Shown here: piece by piece, positions 8,765 through 16,994 of the stretch | Layout: each line of letters starts with the position of its first letter | How positions within the stretch are numbered: position 1 is the stretch's first letter | Assembly: GCA_964398225.1 (NCBI GenBank) | Contig: CAYNLY010000017.1 | Span: forward strand, 1-26,339 | Length of the DNA stretch: 26,339 nt | Source of the DNA: CAYNLY01 sp964398225 | Lineage (GTDB): Bacteria > Pseudomonadota > Zetaproteobacteria > Mariprofundales > Mariprofundaceae | Reading direction: 5' to 3' | The notes under the pieces: model-generated | What the model was told of the DNA's origin: nothing | What the model saw: the letters and a program-made list of their open reading frames with translations, nothing else | The model's database searches: none | Made by a program: the position numbers and the translations under genes

Positions 8765-9376
8765 TCAGGCGGCCAGCGCGTGGATGGCCTCGCGGATCCG
8801 GTCGCAGCCCCTGCGCACAACCTCCCGCCCGTCTTCGGGCAGTTCGAGGCGGAACGGTTCGCCGAACACCACCCGCGCTTTTGAGCGGCGCAGAAACGGC
8901 CGCCACATGTGGACATGGTCGAACGGCCAGACGCCCGAGACGCGGAACGGAAGAATCGGCGCGCCGGTTTCCCGCGCGATGATGACCGCGCCGGGAAGAA
9001 TCCGCTTCAGCGGCACCCGGGGATTGGCCTCCCCTTCGGGAAAGAGCCCCAGGGCCGCGCCTTCGCGCACCGCTTCGATCGCCTCCGCCAGCGCATGCCG
9101 GTTTGCGCCGCCAGGATTCACCGGAATCGTGCCGATCATCCGGAAGAACCAGCGCGCATACCACATCTTCTGGTAATACTCGCGCGCCATCATGAAGCAG
9201 ATCGGCCGGTCCACCGCCGCCTGAAGAAGCAGCGGATCCAGCCCCGAAATGTGGTTGCCCACGAGGATCAGCGGGCCTTCCGGAAGGTGGTGGACCTCGC
9301 CCGGCAGCCGGTGCCAGCGGCGGCAGAACTGGCGGTTGATCGCGCGCAGAAACGCGTTCGGGCCGCGTTCGCTCAT
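8765..9376 (-). CDS. PlsC-like lysophospholipid/1-acylglycerol-3-phosphate acyltransferase
   Basis: This is a membrane-associated acyltransferase of the PlsC/LPLAT superfamily, expected to acylate a lysophosphatidate-like acceptor from acyl-ACP or acyl-CoA. The 203-residue product has the catalytic block NHISGLD (H42 and D47 in the HX4D arrangement) and a phosphate-binding FPEG block at 112-115. Two blocks deviate from classical PlsC: the sequence after FPEG is EAN instead of TRS, and the GTIPVNP segment lacks the arginine usually found after IPV. It is the last gene of the fab block, and its ATG overlaps the pabB stop codon (ATGA), so it is probably made together with the fatty-acid enzymes that supply its donor. 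It may be a specialised acyltransferase rather than the main PlsC. Confidence 0.82.
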   Translation of the reverse strand: MSERGPNAFLRAINRQFCRRWHRLPGEVHHLPEGPLILVGNHISGLDPLLLQAAVDRPICFMMAREYYQKMWYARWFFRMIGTIPVNPGGANRHALAEAIEAVREGAALGLFPEGEANPRVPLKRILPGAVIIARETGAPILPFRVSGVWPFDHVHMWRPFLRRSKARVVFGEPFRLELPEDGREVVRRGCDRIREAIHALAA

Positions 9377-10722
9377 CGGCTCCCCTCCCCGGCTTTTGCC
9401 GCCCGGAAAGGACCGGGGCGCAGGGCGCGCAGCAGGCCTTCGGCCTTGTGCTCGGTCTCGATCCGTTCATGGACGGGACGGGAATCGGCCACGATGCCGG
9501 CTCCCGCGGCCCAGTGCAGGCGCCCCTGCCAGTGCCAGAAGGTGCGGATCAGGATGTTCATGTCCACGCTTCCATCCCAGGCCTGATAGCCGATGCCGCC
9601 GGTATAGGGGCCCCGCGGGCCGGGTTCGAGCTCATGAATGATTTCCATGCAGCGGATCTTCGGGCATCCGGTGATGGTACCCCCAGGAAACATCGCACGA
9701 AAGACATCAACGAGGCCAAGCTCCGGCCGAAGTTCGCCCGAAACGTTCGAGACGATGTGCTGCACGGTCGCATAACGCTCGATCACCATGCACTCGTCCA
9801 CCCGGATCGACCCCGGCCGGCACACCCTGCCCAGATCGTTGCGCTCAAGATCGACAAGCATGATGTGTTCGGCCTGTTCCTTGTCGGACATCAGCAGTTC
9901 GTTCATCAGTCGGGCATCCTGCCGCCCCCGGCCGCGCCGGCGGGTCCCGGCGATCGGACGGGTGCTGACGCGGCCGTCCGGATCGATCCGGAACAGGCGC
10001 TCGGGCGAAGCCGAGACGAGGACGAGTTCCCGCTTGCCGGGGCAGAGGATGCGCATGAATGCGGAGAACGGCGCAGGATTCCGCAAACGCAGCCGCGCGT
10101 ACAGTGCGGGGAGCTCGCGGGCCGGAAAGGCCGCCGACCAGAAGCGCGCGATGTTCACCTGAAAGACGTCGCCTGCGGCGATGTAGTCCCGCACGCGGGC
10201 GACCGAAGCCTCATATGCGTCGGCCGAGCCGGCCTCCTCGATCTCCAGCTCCCATTTGTCGCCATCGGGTGTCGGAGCCGGCGCAGCGGTCATGATCCAG
10301 CGGCACAGATCCTCGACGAGCGTCTGCGTCCGGGCGACGATCTCGATGTTCTCCGGAGTCCAGGCGATCGACCACACCGGCTGGATGAGCGCAAGCAACG
10401 GGCCGGCAAGCTCGCCCTTCGGAGGCGGCAGGCGCTCGCTGAGGCCACCGGCCTCATAGGCGGCATAGAACAGCGTGCGAACCGCCCGTAGCGGTCGCCG
10501 CTCGAAGGTGGAATCTTCCTGCCAGGAATGAAGAAAGGAGGCCGCTTCCTCGGGATCCGCTGCGGGCATCAGGAGCCTGACCTCGGCTTCACGGGAAACG
10601 AGATGCTGGAGCCCCCCTCCGGCCGGATCCTCCAGAAGCGCGCCGACCCGCTGGGGATCGGCACGAAAAAGGTCGTAAGCGCTCGGCTCACGACCTTTTC
10701 TCGGAATGATCCGGTGAAACAC
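9373..10722 (-). CDS. pabB: Aminodeoxychorismate synthase component I, PIAGT type (PabB-like)
   Basis: This chorismate-utilising enzyme is most likely PabB, which with the amidotransferase PabA makes 4-amino-4-deoxychorismate for folate; TrpE is the alternative. The 449-residue product has the family core: PFSAFMRI, SASPERLF, RPIAGTRRRG (256-260 is PIAGT), EHIMLVDLERNDLGRV, and FPGGTITGCPKIRCMEII with the GCPK typical of PabB. PIAGT carries alanine where classical PabB has the lysine that binds the intermediate; a PIAGT subclass of PabB is known from Stenotrophomonas maltophilia. Placement right after fabF also favours PabB. The start is taken as GTG at 10722, two bases after the fabF stop codon; no ATG lies near the conserved N-terminus, and this start is less certain. 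Confidence 0.85.
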   Translation of the reverse strand: MFHRIIPRKGREPSAYDLFRADPQRVGALLEDPAGGGLQHLVSREAEVRLLMPAADPEEAASFLHSWQEDSTFERRPLRAVRTLFYAAYEAGGLSERLPPPKGELAGPLLALIQPVWSIAWTPENIEIVARTQTLVEDLCRWIMTAAPAPTPDGDKWELEIEEAGSADAYEASVARVRDYIAAGDVFQVNIARFWSAAFPARELPALYARLRLRNPAPFSAFMRILCPGKRELVLVSASPERLFRIDPDGRVSTRPIAGTRRRGRGRQDARLMNELLMSDKEQAEHIMLVDLERNDLGRVCRPGSIRVDECMVIERYATVQHIVSNVSGELRPELGLVDVFRAMFPGGTITGCPKIRCMEIIHELEPGPRGPYTGGIGYQAWDGSVDMNILIRTFWHWQGRLHWAAGAGIVADSRPVHERIETEHKAEGLLRALRPGPFRAAKAGEGSR

Positions 10723-10724
10723 CG

Positions 10725-11969
10725 TCAGGCGAACTTGCGCATTACCACCGAAGCATTGGTGCCGCCAAAGCCGAACGAGTTGGACACGGCCACACGGATC
10801 TCCGCCTTCCGGGCCTGATGCGGCACGTAGTCGAGGTCGCATTCGGGGTCCGGATGATCGAGATTGATCGTCGGTGGCACGATTCCGTGCTGAATCGCCA
10901 ACGCCGTGAACGCGGCCTCGATTCCGCCGGCAGCACCAAGCAGGTGCCCGGTCATCGACTTCGTCGAAGACACCATCAGCCGCCGGGCATGCTCGCCGAA
11001 CACCTTCTTGATGCCCTGGGTTTCGCAGATGTCGCCCTGAGGCGTCGAGGTGCCGTGCGCGTTGATGTAATCGACTTCCTCCGGCGCGATGCCGGCCCGC
11101 TCAAGGGCCGCCTGCATGCAGCGCGCCCCGCCCTCGCCTTCGGGCGCCGGCGCGGTCATGTGGTAGGCATCGCCGCTCATGCCGTAGCCGACGATCTCGG
11201 CAATGATCTCGGCCCCGCGCCGCTCGGCCGATTCCAGGGACTCGAGCACGAGCACGCCCGCGCCTTCGCCCATCACGAAGCCGTCGCGGTCCCGGTCCCA
11301 GGGGCGGCTCGCGCGTTCGGGCTCGTCGTTGCGGGTCGAAAGCGCTTTCGAGGCGCAGAAGCCCCCGATGCCGAGCTCGCAGATGCAGGACTCGGAACCG
11401 CCCGCGATCATCGCGTCGGCATCGCCGCGCTGAATGATGCTGAAGGCATCGCCGATCGCATGCGTGCCGGTGGCGCAGGCCGTCACCGTGGCCGAGTTCG
11501 GCCCCTTCGCGCCGATCCGCATCGACACCCAGCCCGAGATCATGTTGATGATCGTCTGGGGGATGAAAAACGGCGAGATCTTCTTGCGCCCGCCGGCATC
11601 GTAGGCGCGCAGCGTCTTCTCGATCATCGGCAGGCCGCCGATGCCCGAGCCGATGATCACCCCCACCCGCTCCGCGTTGGCCGCATCGACCGTGAGCCCC
11701 GAATGCTCCAGGGCCATGTCCGCCGCGGCGATGCCGTACTGGATGAAGGTGTCCATCTTCCGGGCATCCTTGCGGTTGATGAAGGCCTCGACCTCAAAGT
11801 CGGGAACCTCGCCCGCAATCGTGCAGGGCATGTCCGCGGCCTCGGCGTCAAAGCGGGTGATGCGCCTGATCCCCGACTTGCCGGCGATCAGGTTTTCCCA
11901 TGTCTTTTGCGTGCCGGTGCCGAGCGGGGTAACCAGCCCGACACCGGTCACGACAACGCGACGGGTCAT
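10725..11969 (-). CDS. fabF: 3-oxoacyl-ACP synthase II FabF (KAS II)
   Basis: FabF performs the chain-elongating condensation of malonyl-ACP with acyl-ACP in type II fatty acid synthesis, including the temperature-responsive 16:1 to 18:1 step in Gammaproteobacteria. The 414-residue product is full length. The Cys-His-His triad is visible: C165 in TVTACATGTH, H305 in NAHGTSTPQGD, and H342 in SMTGHLLGAAGG. The C-terminal NSFGFGGTNASVV gate segment is present. The ATG begins the standard MTRRVVVTGVG, six bases after the acpP stop codon. The acpP-fabF pairing is the usual one. Confidence 0.97.
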   Translation of the reverse strand: MTRRVVVTGVGLVTPLGTGTQKTWENLIAGKSGIRRITRFDAEAADMPCTIAGEVPDFEVEAFINRKDARKMDTFIQYGIAAADMALEHSGLTVDAANAERVGVIIGSGIGGLPMIEKTLRAYDAGGRKKISPFFIPQTIINMISGWVSMRIGAKGPNSATVTACATGTHAIGDAFSIIQRGDADAMIAGGSESCICELGIGGFCASKALSTRNDEPERASRPWDRDRDGFVMGEGAGVLVLESLESAERRGAEIIAEIVGYGMSGDAYHMTAPAPEGEGGARCMQAALERAGIAPEEVDYINAHGTSTPQGDICETQGIKKVFGEHARRLMVSSTKSMTGHLLGAAGGIEAAFTALAIQHGIVPPTINLDHPDPECDLDYVPHQARKAEIRVAVSNSFGFGGTNASVVMRKFA

Positions 11970-11975
11970 CCGCGC

Positions 11976-12215
<240 letters not shown>

Positions 12216-12381
12216 TCAGTCCTCCCGAAAAATTTGGTGCGCCTTCTAGCACAGGGTCACCGAAGGCACAAGCCCGATTTCCCCTCCATCACCGGGGCCG
12301 GACTGGCATCCTGCCGCCCCGTAGGAAAGAAATCAAAGCCCTTTGCACACCCCCATAACATCCTGTTTTTCAAGGGGAAAC
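12216..12381 (-). other. acpP leader region between fabG and acpP
   Basis: This is the longest non-coding stretch in the window. On the minus strand it contains several A/T-rich runs and one imperfect G+C-rich hairpin: outer arms GGGGC and GCCCC (plus-strand 12294-12298 and 12316-12320) enclosing a smaller GGCA-GGA-TGCC stem. No U-tract follows, so it is not a convincing terminator; it could be a leader or processing structure. A candidate promoter lies downstream of it. Confidence 0.35.
12243..12271 (-). promoter_or_regulatory. Candidate acpP promoter
   Basis: On the minus strand TTGTGC (12271-12266) is followed after 17 bases by TAGAAG (12248-12243), matching three of six -35 and four of six -10 positions of the sigma-70 consensus. 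Transcription would start near 12236, leaving about 20 bases before the acpP ATG, which includes its GGGAGGA ribosome site. A separate acpP promoter is common in other bacteria because acyl carrier protein is needed in excess; that part is general knowledge, not seen here. Confidence 0.33.
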
Positions 12382-13125
12382 CTACATGTACATGCCGCCG
12401 TTGACATGCAGCACCTGGCCGGTGATGTAGCCCGCGTCCTCCGAGGCAAGGAAGGCGGCCGCGGCGGCCACATCCTCGGGCGTGCCGAGACGGCCCAGAG
12501 GGATCCGATCGGTCAGTCGCGCCATCGCCTCCTCGCCGAGCTCGGCGGTCATGTCCGTCGCGATGAACCCGGGCGCGATCGCGTTCACCGTGATGCCGCG
12601 GCTGCCGACCTCCCTGGCAAGCGAACGGGTCAGCGCCTCGATGCCGCCCTTGGCGGCACTGTAGTTGATCTGCCCCGGATTGCCCATCGAGGCGACGACC
12701 GACGAGATGTTGATGATGCGCCCGAAGCGGGCCTTCATCATCGGCTTCAGCGCGGCCTGGCAGGCGTGGAAGACGGCGCTCAGGTTCGTCGCCAGCACCT
12801 CGTCCCATTCCTCCGGCTTCATCCGCAGCGCCAGGTTGTCGCGGGTGATGCCCGCGTTGTTCACGAGCACGTCCAGCCGTCCGAAATGCCGCACGGTGCC
12901 CTGGACGAAGTCGCGCACCTGTTCGGGCCGCGACACATCGGCCGCCACCGCATGCACGCTTGCGCCGGAGGCCGCCGCGATTTCCTGCCCCGCCTTCTCG
13001 ATCGTTTCCTGCCGTGTGCCGCAAATGGCCAGGTCGTAGCCACCTGCGGCGAGCCGCTCGGCGATGGCCCGGCCGATGCCCCGGCTGGCTCCGGTGATCA
13101 GTGCGACGCGTCGTTGTGCCGTCAT
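12382..13125 (-). CDS. fabG: 3-oxoacyl-ACP reductase FabG
   Basis: FabG reduces 3-oxoacyl-ACP to (R)-3-hydroxyacyl-ACP with NADPH; this product is the branch point used by LpxA, LpxD and FabZ. The 247-residue short-chain dehydrogenase has the dinucleotide motif TGASRGIG (11-18), NNAG (89-92), catalytic S142, Y155 and K159 (SSVVASMGN...YSAAKGG), and a C-terminal GGMYM. The spacing of Ser, Tyr and Lys is the same as in E. coli FabG. A clear GGGGAGG ribosome site precedes the ATG. It lies 21 bases after fabD. Confidence 0.97.
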   Translation of the reverse strand: MTAQRRVALITGASRGIGRAIAERLAAGGYDLAICGTRQETIEKAGQEIAAASGASVHAVAADVSRPEQVRDFVQGTVRHFGRLDVLVNNAGITRDNLALRMKPEEWDEVLATNLSAVFHACQAALKPMMKARFGRIINISSVVASMGNPGQINYSAAKGGIEALTRSLAREVGSRGITVNAIAPGFIATDMTAELGEEAMARLTDRIPLGRLGTPEDVAAAAAFLASEDAGYITGQVLHVNGGMYM

Positions 13126-13146
13126 CGTTGCCTCCCCTGCTCCTTC

Positions 13147-14085
13147 TTAGCCCCGCACCCTGTCGATCGCCGCCTGCATGGATTCAGGGTCGGATGGATT
13201 CATCACGATCAGATCCCTCGAAATCCGGCGGCACAGGCCCGCGAGCACCTTGCCCGGGCCCATTTCGACCGCCCGGCTCAGACCCGTCCGGCGGATCCGG
13301 GTCACGATCTCGGTCCAGCGCACCGGCGAGGTCAGCTGCCGGATCAGGGCGTCGCGGATGTCCTCCGCCTTCTCTTTCGGCGCCGCATCGGCATTGCTCC
13401 AGACCGGAAACGCCGGCTCATGCCATGCAAGCGCGCGCATCCTTTCGGCAAGCATTTCGGCGGCCGGCTGCATCAGGGGGGTATGCGAGGGAACGCTCAC
13501 GGCAAGCGGAAGCGCCCGCTTCGCGCCGGCCGAGGTGGCCGCCTCGATCAGCCGCTCGACCGCCGGGCGATGTCCGGCAACGACGAGCTGGCCCGGGCAG
13601 TTGTAGTTCGCCGGCCAGACCTTCGCTGCGTCCGTGCTGCACTGCTCGCAGAGCTGCTCGATCCGGGCGTCCTCAAGCCCGAGGACGGCGGCCATCATGC
13701 CCTCGCCCTCGGGCACGGCTTCGGCCATCGCCCTTCCCCGGGCCTCGACCAGACGGAGCGCATCGGCGAACGTCAGACAGCCCGCGGCAAGCAGGGCGGA
13801 ATACTCTCCGAGCGAATGCCCGGCGGCCTGCGCGGGCTCCGGACCCCCCATCTGTCGCCACAGGCGCATCAGGGCATGGGAAGCAGTCAAAAGCGCCGGC
13901 TGCGTGTATTCGGTGCGCGAAAGCCTGCCCTCGGGATCTTCCGCGATCAGCCGCGCGATGTCCTGGCCGAGGACGTCGCTCGCTTCCTCGAGCGTTTCGG
14001 CAACGACGGGCTCGGATGCAAACGCATCGAGCATCCCCCTGGCCTGGGATCCCTGCCCCGGAAACAGGGCCACCCATTCGCTCAT
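13147..14085 (-). CDS. fabD: Malonyl-CoA:ACP transacylase FabD
   Basis: FabD loads malonate from CoA onto ACP, supplying extender units. The 312-residue product is family-sized. The oxyanion segment FPGQGSQ is at 8-14, the nucleophilic serine S91 is in GHSLGEYSAL, and the catalytic histidine is H201 in VSVPSHTPLM. The ATG at 14085 overlaps the fabH stop codon (ATGA) and follows a purine-rich GGGAGGGAG ribosome site; a longer form from an upstream in-frame start would add 11 residues that do not belong to the family. Confidence 0.96.
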   Translation of the reverse strand: MSEWVALFPGQGSQARGMLDAFASEPVVAETLEEASDVLGQDIARLIAEDPEGRLSRTEYTQPALLTASHALMRLWRQMGGPEPAQAAGHSLGEYSALLAAGCLTFADALRLVEARGRAMAEAVPEGEGMMAAVLGLEDARIEQLCEQCSTDAAKVWPANYNCPGQLVVAGHRPAVERLIEAATSAGAKRALPLAVSVPSHTPLMQPAAEMLAERMRALAWHEPAFPVWSNADAAPKEKAEDIRDALIRQLTSPVRWTEIVTRIRRTGLSRAVEMGPGKVLAGLCRRISRDLIVMNPSDPESMQAAIDRVRG

Positions 14086-15101
14086 GACTCCCTCCCTGCA
14101 GGCTGCTGCTTGCTCCATCGTACCAGATTCGCGCCCCAGGCAAAGCCGCCGGCGAAGGCCTCGAGCAGCAGCAGCTGGCCGGGCTTCAGCCGGCCGCTGC
14201 GGTACAGTTCGTTCAAGGCCAGCGGGACGCTGGCCGACGACGTGTTGCCGTGCCGGTCCACGGTGACGGCCACGCGGTCCATATCAAGCCCGAGCTTGCG
14301 GGCCGTGGCCTGGATGATGCGCAGATTGGCCTGATGCGGCACGAGCCAGTCCACATCGCCGGGCGCAAAGCCATACTTGTCCAGGATTTCGCCCACGACC
14401 TCGCCCAGCTTCGTCACCGCGACGCGGAACACCTCGTTGCCGCGCATCTCGATCGCGGCCGCGCCCGCCGAATCGATCTCGAACTCCGGCGCATCGGGCG
14501 AGGCGCCCGGGTGCGGGTGATGGGCCTTGAGCAGATTGCGGTAGCTTCCGTCGGCATGCAGCACGGAGCCAACGACTCCGCCGGGCGCTTCCCGGCCTTC
14601 GAGCACGACGGCCCCCGCCCCGTCGCCGAACAGCACGCAGGTGGTCCGGTCCTTCCAGTTCACAATCCGGCTCATCGCCTCGGCGCCGATCAGCAGGATG
14701 CGCCGGAACTGGCCGCTGCGGATCAGGGCGTCGGCCTGGGCGAGTCCGTAGATGAAGCCGGAACACACGGCCTGAATGTCCCAGGCGGCGAAATCCTTGC
14801 CGCCAAGCTTCGCCTGCACGATCGTCGCCGTGGCCGGAAACACCATGTCCGGCGTCGTCGTCGCCACGATCAGCGCATCGATCGCATCAACCCCGAGGCC
14901 CGCATCGGCCAGCGCGTCGCGCGCCGCTTCCACGGCGAGATCCGAGGTGCGCTGTTCGGGCGCGATGATCCGGCGCTCCCGAATGCCGGTGCGCTCGCGG
15001 ATCCAGGTGTCGCTGGTATCCACCATGCGCTCGAGCTCCGCATTGCTCAGCACCCGCTCGGGCAGGTAGCCGCCGATGCCGATGATGTGGCTTGCGAGCA
15101 T
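14082..15101 (-). CDS. fabH: 3-oxoacyl-ACP synthase III FabH (KAS III)
   Basis: FabH starts fatty-acid synthesis by condensing acetyl-CoA with malonyl-ACP. The 339-residue product shows the thiolase-fold triad: C113 in DIQAVCSGF, histidine in VPHQANLRI, and asparagine in HGNTSSASVP. The N-terminal VDTSDTWI and RTGIRERR segments are typical of KAS III. I prefer the ATG at 15101: it overlaps the plsX stop codon as TGATG and follows GGGGAG at good spacing. The in-frame ATG at 15116 has its AGGA directly against the start. Substrate preference (acetyl versus branched primers) cannot be read reliably. Confidence 0.96.
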   Translation of the reverse strand: MLASHIIGIGGYLPERVLSNAELERMVDTSDTWIRERTGIRERRIIAPEQRTSDLAVEAARDALADAGLGVDAIDALIVATTTPDMVFPATATIVQAKLGGKDFAAWDIQAVCSGFIYGLAQADALIRSGQFRRILLIGAEAMSRIVNWKDRTTCVLFGDGAGAVVLEGREAPGGVVGSVLHADGSYRNLLKAHHPHPGASPDAPEFEIDSAGAAAIEMRGNEVFRVAVTKLGEVVGEILDKYGFAPGDVDWLVPHQANLRIIQATARKLGLDMDRVAVTVDRHGNTSSASVPLALNELYRSGRLKPGQLLLLEAFAGGFAWGANLVRWSKQQPAGRES

Positions 15102-16168
15102 CAGTGCTCTCCCCATTCCTGCATGCTCGCGACAATCCGCGAAAGAAGCCCGGAGCGCACCTCGCGCACGGCCACGCCGATCGCATTCGCGTACGCCTCA
15201 GGATCGGCCGAGCCATGGCTTTTGACGACGATTCCGTTGAGTCCGAGCAGAGGCGCGCCGTTGTAGCGGCCGGGATCAACCCGCCGCCGGAACCGCTGGA
15301 TCGCCGAGCGTGCAAACAGCGCCCCCGCCTTCGAGCTGAAGCCGCGCGTGAGCTCCTCGCGCATCGTGTCGGCGAGGAACCGGGCGGTTCCCTCCATCGT
15401 CTTAAGCGCGATGTTGCCCGCAAATCCGTCGGTGACGACGACGTCGACCTGATCGCTGAACAGGTCGGTGCCCTCGACGTTGCCGATGAAGTTCAGGCTC
15501 GACTGCGCAAGCTTGCGCGCGGCCATCTTCAGCACGTCGGTGCCCTTGATGTCCTCGGTGCCGATGTTCAGAAGGCCGATCCGGGGTGAGGCGATGCCTT
15601 CCGCGGCCTGCATGTAGCAGTGCCCCATGACCGCGAACTGCACCAGATGGTCGGAGTTGCAATCGAGATTGGCGCCGACGTCCAGAAACAGCGTCCGGGT
15701 ATCGTTGCGCGCCGGCAGCATCGAGGCGATCGCCGGCCGGTCGATGTCCGGAAGCGTTTTTAGGATCAGCTTGCCGATCGCCATCAGCGCGCCGGTGTTT
15801 CCCGCGCTGACCAGGCAGTCCCACTCGCCGTCGCGGATCAGCCGCGCGCCGACATGGATCGAGGACTGCTTCTTGCGCCGAACGGCCACGGCCGGGGCGT
15901 CGCTCATCTCGATCACATCCTCGGCCGGAATGAGCGCAACCGCATCCGTAAGTCCCAAGCGCTCAAGCTCCGGGCGGAGAACATCCTCCCGCCCGACGAT
16001 GCCGAGCTTCAGCTCGCCGGCCTGAGGCTCCCCGAGCACCTTCTGGAGCGCGGCCAGCACCGTGGCCGGCGCATCGTCCCCGCCGTGCCCGTCCAGAAGG
16101 ACGCGAACGACGCTGTCGCCGGCGGACGCGCTTTCGGCCGTCGGCGATTCCGATGGGTTCGTGCTCAA
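15101..16168 (-). CDS. plsX: Phosphate acyltransferase PlsX
   Basis: PlsX converts acyl-ACP to acyl-phosphate, the donor for PlsY in phospholipid synthesis. The 355-residue product has the family segments DGHGGDDAP (usually DAMGGDxGP), SAGNTGALMA, DVGANLDC, NIGTE, NFIGNVEGTD, and VVTDGFAGNIALK. No ATG or GTG lies in frame near the conserved N-terminus, so the best start is a TTG at 16168, giving a serine- and alanine-rich 20-residue lead before VVRVLLDG. No clear ribosome site precedes it, so the exact start is uncertain. It lies between rpmF and fabH, the usual order. Confidence 0.94.
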   Translation of the reverse strand: MSTNPSESPTAESASAGDSVVRVLLDGHGGDDAPATVLAALQKVLGEPQAGELKLGIVGREDVLRPELERLGLTDAVALIPAEDVIEMSDAPAVAVRRKKQSSIHVGARLIRDGEWDCLVSAGNTGALMAIGKLILKTLPDIDRPAIASMLPARNDTRTLFLDVGANLDCNSDHLVQFAVMGHCYMQAAEGIASPRIGLLNIGTEDIKGTDVLKMAARKLAQSSLNFIGNVEGTDLFSDQVDVVVTDGFAGNIALKTMEGTARFLADTMREELTRGFSSKAGALFARSAIQRFRRRVDPGRYNGAPLLGLNGIVVKSHGSADPEAYANAIGVAVREVRSGLLSRIVASMQEWGEH

Positions 16169-16205
16169 GGGAGGGGCGTCCCGGAACGTTCGATCGGGTC
16201 CGGAC

Positions 16206-16388
16206 TCAGTCCTCGGCGCCTGCCCGGACCTCGCGGCCCTTGTAGGTGCCGCAATGCGGGCATGCGTGGTGCGGACGCATCATCTCGCCGCACTCGGGGC
16301 ATTCGCTCATGCCCGGAATGCGCAGCGCATCATGCGCGCGGCGGTTGCCGCGGCGGGATCTGCTCGTCTTCTTCTTCGGAACTGCCAT
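16206..16388 (-). CDS. rpmF: 50S ribosomal protein L32 (RpmF)
   Basis: L32 is a small zinc-ribbon protein of the large ribosomal subunit. The 60-residue product begins with the standard basic MAVPKKKTSRSRRGNRRAHD and has two CxxC pairs (CPECGEMM and CPHCGTYKG), so this is the zinc-binding form. AAGGAGA lies upstream of the ATG at normal spacing. The rpmF-plsX-fab arrangement is widely conserved and may link lipid synthesis to ribosome production. Confidence 0.97.
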   Translation of the reverse strand: MAVPKKKTSRSRRGNRRAHDALRIPGMSECPECGEMMRPHHACPHCGTYKGREVRAGAED

Positions 16389-16427
16389 CTCGTTCTTCTC
16401 CTTGTTCCGGGCCGGCGGTGCCGACCG

Positions 16428-16943
16428 TCAAAGTTTCAGCTGCCGGAGCACGGCGAACGGATGATCCTCGTCCACGCGCGCGCAACCGCAGGCACCCTCG
16501 TTGAGGTTGTGGCCGCATGCGGCACAAAGCCCCCGGCAGTCGGGCCGGCAGAGCACGTGCTGTTCCCAGGCAAGCCACATCTCCTCGCGCAGCACGTCCA
16601 GAAGATCCAGCCTGCCGGGCCAGGGCAGCACGTCCACACCCGATTCGTCCCCACGGGGCGAATCACCCAGGCGGAAGTCGCGCGCAACCCGGCCCGAGAA
16701 CGCCCAGCCGAACCGTTCGTTGCACCGGCAGCAGGTGCGCTCGGCCGCGGCCCGCCAGTCCCCGCTCAGGTGGTAGACCTCGCCTCTCCGGGCCAGCAGC
16801 AGACGAACCTCGGGATCGGAAGCCAGATCCGCCAGACCTTCCACCGCATGGCTTTCGGCCAGCAGGGCGGCCGTCACGGCTCCCCGCCAGCGCTGCCCCT
16901 GTCTGGGAAGATCGCTCAACGTCACATGCCACTGGCTGCTCAT
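16428..16943 (-). CDS. yceD: YceD/DUF177 family protein, 23S rRNA accumulation-related
   Basis: YceD (DUF177) proteins are encoded just before rpmF across bacteria; E. coli and plant members have been linked to 23S rRNA accumulation, with the molecular mechanism unsettled. The 171-residue product has the two expected cysteine-rich parts: CCRCN in the middle and a C-terminal CRPDCRGLCAACG...CGC pattern, with the LDLLREE-like acidic helix (here LDVLREEMWLAWE) between them. A GGAGGAG ribosome site is 6 bases from the ATG. It is the first gene after the promoter-like elements at the end of lpxB. Confidence 0.9.
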   Translation of the reverse strand: MSSQWHVTLSDLPRQGQRWRGAVTAALLAESHAVEGLADLASDPEVRLLLARRGEVYHLSGDWRAAAERTCCRCNERFGWAFSGRVARDFRLGDSPRGDESGVDVLPWPGRLDLLDVLREEMWLAWEQHVLCRPDCRGLCAACGHNLNEGACGCARVDEDHPFAVLRQLKL

Positions 16944-16994
16944 GGCCTGCTCCTCCGGCGCATCCGCTTCGGGTCTGCGCCGATCAGGCCGCGC

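Noticed and set aside
12294..12320. Hairpin between fabG and acpP as a rho-independent terminator
   Set aside because: The stem is imperfect and no run of U follows it on the minus strand.
12343..14334. Open frame of about 663 codons on the plus strand opposite fabG, fabD and the end of fabH
   Set aside because: It is an antisense shadow of certain fab genes with no domain resemblance.
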